NCBI GenBank assembly: GCA_013696365.1
Contig: JACCYS010000271.1
Coordinates: forward strand, 1 to 8,784
Origin: Nocardioidaceae bacterium
GTDB lineage: Bacteria > Actinomycetota > Actinomycetes > Propionibacteriales > Nocardioidaceae
Direction of reading: 5' to 3'
Length of the DNA: 8,784 bases
Below the pieces are notes generated by a model that saw nothing but the letters and a program-made list of their open reading frames with translations, made no database searches and was not told the origin of the DNA. Every line of letters starts with the position of its first letter. The first letter of the stretch is position 1. A program made the translations under genes and the position numbers. Shown piece after piece: positions 6,957 through 8,784 of this stretch.

Positions 6957-6982
6957 CCCCGATGACCCCGATGACCCCGATG
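6953..6982 (+). repeat. Tandem repeat (ATGACCCCG) x3 plus ATG
   Basis: Three exact copies of ATGACCCCG occupy 6953-6961, 6962-6970 and 6971-6979, followed by a partial fourth copy (ATG, 6980-6982). The first copy overlaps the aldehyde dehydrogenase stop codon (ATGA, 6953-6956). The repeat is a likely target for slipped-strand copy-number change. Such changes would leave both flanking genes intact and alter only the spacer, in multiples of three codons of the frame it encodes. Confidence 0.9.
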
Positions 6983-7000
6983 GAAGGACACCAACCATGA
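6953..7000 (+). CDS. Putative 15-residue coupling ORF between patD and potD
   Basis: The repeat opens the frame MTPMTPMTPMEGHQP. Its ATG overlaps the dehydrogenase stop as ATGA (6953-6956), and its own TGA overlaps the potD start as ATGA (6997-7000). A ribosome finishing the dehydrogenase could restart at once and deliver itself to potD. There is no Shine-Dalgarno before this ATG, so only re-initiation would translate it. The potD Shine-Dalgarno GGAAGGA lies inside it. Whether the peptide is made, or the frame is a by-product of the repeat, cannot be told from sequence. Confidence 0.3.
   Translation: MTPMTPMTPMEGHQP
6982..6988 (+). promoter_or_regulatory. Ribosome-binding site of potD-like gene
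   Basis: GGAAGGA is centred at a good distance, with eight bases before ATG 6997. It fixes the start of the substrate-binding protein and indicates efficient translation independent of coupling to the upstream gene. Confidence 0.75.
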
Positions 7001-8205
7001 GAAACCGTCACCGGCCCCTCATCACCCCGCCACCCGGTCTGCACCGTCCGGTCAGCCGACGCTCGCTGCTGCGTGGCGCCTCCGTCGGTGCGCTGGGTGT
7101 GGCCGGTGGGGGCCTGTTGTCTGCGTGCGGTGTCGAGGGCAGCAGCCAGGAATCCGAGTCGTGCACCAGCGAGGACCTGTCCGCTGACGAGGCGATGGTC
7201 AACTGGTCGAACTGGCCCGCCTATATCGACCCGCGCAACCAGGACAACTCGACTCTGAACGACTTCATCAAGCAGACCAAGATCGACGTCGAGTACAACG
7301 ATGACGTCAACGACAACAGCGACTTCTACGGCAAGGTGCGCAACCAGCTGGGTGCCTGCGAGTCCACCGGGCGAGACATGTTCACGCTCACCGACTGGAT
7401 GGCGGCCAAGATGCTGGGTCTGGGGTGGCTGCAGGAGTTGGACAAGGCGAACCTGCCCAACGTCGACGCCAACCTGATTGAAAACCTGCGCGCCCCGTCG
7501 TGGGATCCCGATCGCAAGTACAGCGTGCCCTGGCAGAGCGGCCTGACCGGCATCGCCTACAACTCCGACGAGATCGACGAGGTGGGTTCTTTCGAGGATC
7601 TCATCACCCGACCGGAGCTCAAGGGCCGGATGTCGCTGCTGACCGAGATGCCGGACACGATGCTGTTCATGCTGCTGGTCACCGGAGCCGACCCGACCGA
7701 CTTCACTGACGACGAGTGGGGCACCGCCCTTGAGCGGCTGGAGAGGGTGAAGGACTCCGGGCAGGTCCGACAGTTCACCGGCAACGAATACCGCCAGGAT
7801 CTCGCCGCGGGCAACGTGCTGGCCTGCGAGGCCTGGTCCGGCGACGTCATCCAGCTGCAGTTCAAGAACCCGGCGATCAAGTTCGTCGCTCCCGAAGAGG
7901 GTCTGGCGCTGTGGAGCGACAACTCGTTGGTGCCTAACAAGGCGACGCACAAGACCAACGCCGAAAAGCTGATGGACTTCTACTACCAGCCGGAGGTCGC
8001 CGCCGAGCTGGTCGCCTGGGTGAACTACATCTGCCCGGTGCAAGGAGCACAGGAGGCCATGACCAAGATCGACCCCGATCTTGCCGAGAACGTGCTGATC
8101 TTCCCCGACGAGAAGTTGCTGTCCAAGACCTACGACTTCATGGGGCTGGACCCCGAGAAGGAGAAGGCCTACCAAGATGACTTCGCTCGGGTGATCGGAG
8201 CCTGA
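6997..8205 (+). CDS. potD: Polyamine ABC transporter substrate-binding lipoprotein (PotD/PotF-like)
   Basis: A 402-residue extracytoplasmic binding protein of the spermidine/putrescine family. The N-terminus carries a twin-arginine motif, SRRSLLRG (20-27), a hydrophobic Ala/Gly/Val-rich stretch, and the lipobox LSAC with C44 as the lipidated residue. It is therefore probably exported folded by Tat and anchored to the outer face of the membrane. The mature part begins with an acidic Ser-rich linker. The family pattern VNWSNWPAYIDP (68-79) provides aromatic ligand contacts. AWSGD (279-283) aligns with the PotF Trp-x-x-Asp pair that binds the amine; W280 and D283 are the matching residues. Specificity between putrescine and spermidine cannot be settled. 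It follows the dehydrogenase after 40 bp, and the transporter ATPase starts 5 bp after its stop, so all three form an operon. Confidence 0.92.
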   Translation: MRNRHRPLITPPPGLHRPVSRRSLLRGASVGALGVAGGGLLSACGVEGSSQESESCTSEDLSADEAMVNWSNWPAYIDPRNQDNSTLNDFIKQTKIDVEYNDDVNDNSDFYGKVRNQLGACESTGRDMFTLTDWMAAKMLGLGWLQELDKANLPNVDANLIENLRAPSWDPDRKYSVPWQSGLTGIAYNSDEIDEVGSFEDLITRPELKGRMSLLTEMPDTMLFMLLVTGADPTDFTDDEWGTALERLERVKDSGQVRQFTGNEYRQDLAAGNVLACEAWSGDVIQLQFKNPAIKFVAPEEGLALWSDNSLVPNKATHKTNAEKLMDFYYQPEVAAELVAWVNYICPVQGAQEAMTKIDPDLAENVLIFPDEKLLSKTYDFMGLDPEKEKAYQDDFARVIGA

Positions 8206-8210
8206 ACCGG

Positions 8211-8784
8211 ATGCCTGCCCACCGCGACGCCGAGAGCGGGCAAGCCGAACCCCGCGGATCGGCCGCCGGTCCTGGCCGCGATGAGCCCGCCGGTGACCTG
8301 CAGCTGCGCTCGCTGACCAAGCGCTTCGGTGATTTTGTCGCCGTCGATGACCTCGACCTCGTGATCCGAGCTGGGTCGTTCTTCGCCCTGCTCGGGCCGT
8401 CCGGTTGCGGCAAGACAACGACGCTGCGGATGGTGGCCGGCCTCGAGGTGCCCACCGATGGGCAGGTGCTGCTCGGCGACGACGACATCACCTGGGCAAA
8501 GCCGTACCGACGCCCGGTGAACACCGTCTTCCAGAGCTACGCCCTGTTCCCGCACCTCACCGTGCAGGAGAATGTAGCCTTCGGGTTGCGACGCAAGGGC
8601 CGCAAAGATGTCGCGGGCCCGGTGGCGGAGATGCTCGAGCTGGTCGAGCTCGCCAACCTCGCCTCGCGTAAACCGGCCCAGTTGTCCGGTGGGCAGCAGC
8701 AACGGGTGGCGTTGGCCCGGGCACTGATCAACTCACCCCAGGTGTTGCTGCTGGACGAGCCGCTGGGCGCCCTGGACCTCAAGC
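8211..8784 (+). CDS. potA: Polyamine ABC transporter ATP-binding protein (PotA-like), partial at 3' edge
   Basis: The first 191 codons of an ABC importer ATPase, cut by the window end. About 28 poorly conserved polar residues precede the domain starting near LQLRSLTKRFG (30-40). Walker A GPSGCGKTT is at 62-70, the Q-loop glutamine is Q108 in VFQSYALFPHLTV, the signature LSGGQQQR is at 158-165, Walker B LLLDEP is at 179-184, and the D-loop is ALD at 187-189. The H-switch and the C-terminal TOBE regulatory domain expected in PotA lie outside. YALFPHLTV is typical of the PotA/MalK/CysA group, so polyamine specificity comes from the adjacent binding protein. ATG 8211 was chosen because it is five bases after the potD stop with GGAG at 8197-8200 as a Shine-Dalgarno. 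Permease genes should follow. Confidence 0.93.
   Translation, partial: MPAHRDAESGQAEPRGSAAGPGRDEPAGDLQLRSLTKRFGDFVAVDDLDLVIRAGSFFALLGPSGCGKTTTLRMVAGLEVPTDGQVLLGDDDITWAKPYRRPVNTVFQSYALFPHLTVQENVAFGLRRKGRKDVAGPVAEMLELVELANLASRKPAQLSGGQQQRVALARALINSPQVLLLDEPLGALDLK

Noticed and set aside
6934..8418. A 494-codon open frame antisense to the potD-like gene
   Set aside because: The plus strand encodes a full, motif-bearing lipoprotein and the start of an ATPase here. The antisense frame is compositionally odd, His/Val/Gln-rich and without recognisable domains, as expected opposite GC-rich genes.

Overview
The window is high-GC DNA with strong G/C preference at third codon positions. Gene content is typical of an actinomycete (Actinomycetota): actinobacterial-style RlmN, a PrpE/ACSS3-type acyl-CoA synthetase, and a polyamine uptake and oxidation locus. 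The genus cannot be read from the sequence. No tRNA, rRNA, CRISPR, insertion sequence or prophage signal was seen; it looks like ordinary chromosomal metabolism.

Layout. (1) 64-1221, plus: rlmN, a radical-SAM 23S rRNA/tRNA adenine C2-methyltransferase. (2) 1222-1536: a 315-bp gap with small inverted repeats and two tiny minus-strand open frames, the first behind a near-perfect Shine-Dalgarno. (3) 1537-3414, plus: an orphan propionyl-CoA synthetase-type ligase. (4) 3446-4768 (probably to 4852), minus: a PuuB-like FAD amine oxidoreductase, convergent with (3). (5) 4849-5361, minus: an Lrp/AsnC regulator just upstream of the oxidase and probably co-transcribed with it. (6) 5362-5447: a short divergent control region. 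(7) 5448-6956, plus: a gamma-aminobutyraldehyde dehydrogenase. (8) 6997-8205, plus: a Tat-type lipoprotein, the polyamine-binding component of an ABC transporter. (9) 8211 to the window edge, plus: the PotA-type ATPase of that transporter. The permeases (potB/potC) are expected just beyond the edge.

Working together. Genes 4-9 read as one putrescine/polyamine utilisation locus. The lipoprotein and ATPase import the polyamine, the FAD enzyme oxidises an amine to an aldehyde, and the dehydrogenase takes 4-aminobutyraldehyde (or its gamma-glutamyl derivative) to the acid, feeding the GABA route. The Lrp-type protein lies between the two arms and is the obvious candidate regulator of both. rlmN and the acyl-CoA ligase have no evident link to this.

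Three details deserve a second look. The oxidase has no ATG/GTG/TTG start covering its conserved N-terminus but has a CTG overlapping the regulator's stop. A 9-bp tandem repeat forms a 15-codon frame bridging aldehyde dehydrogenase and potD by ATGA overlaps at both ends. A strong SD with mini-ORF lies on the minus strand between rlmN and the ligase. I see no convincing evidence of a wholly new biological system.
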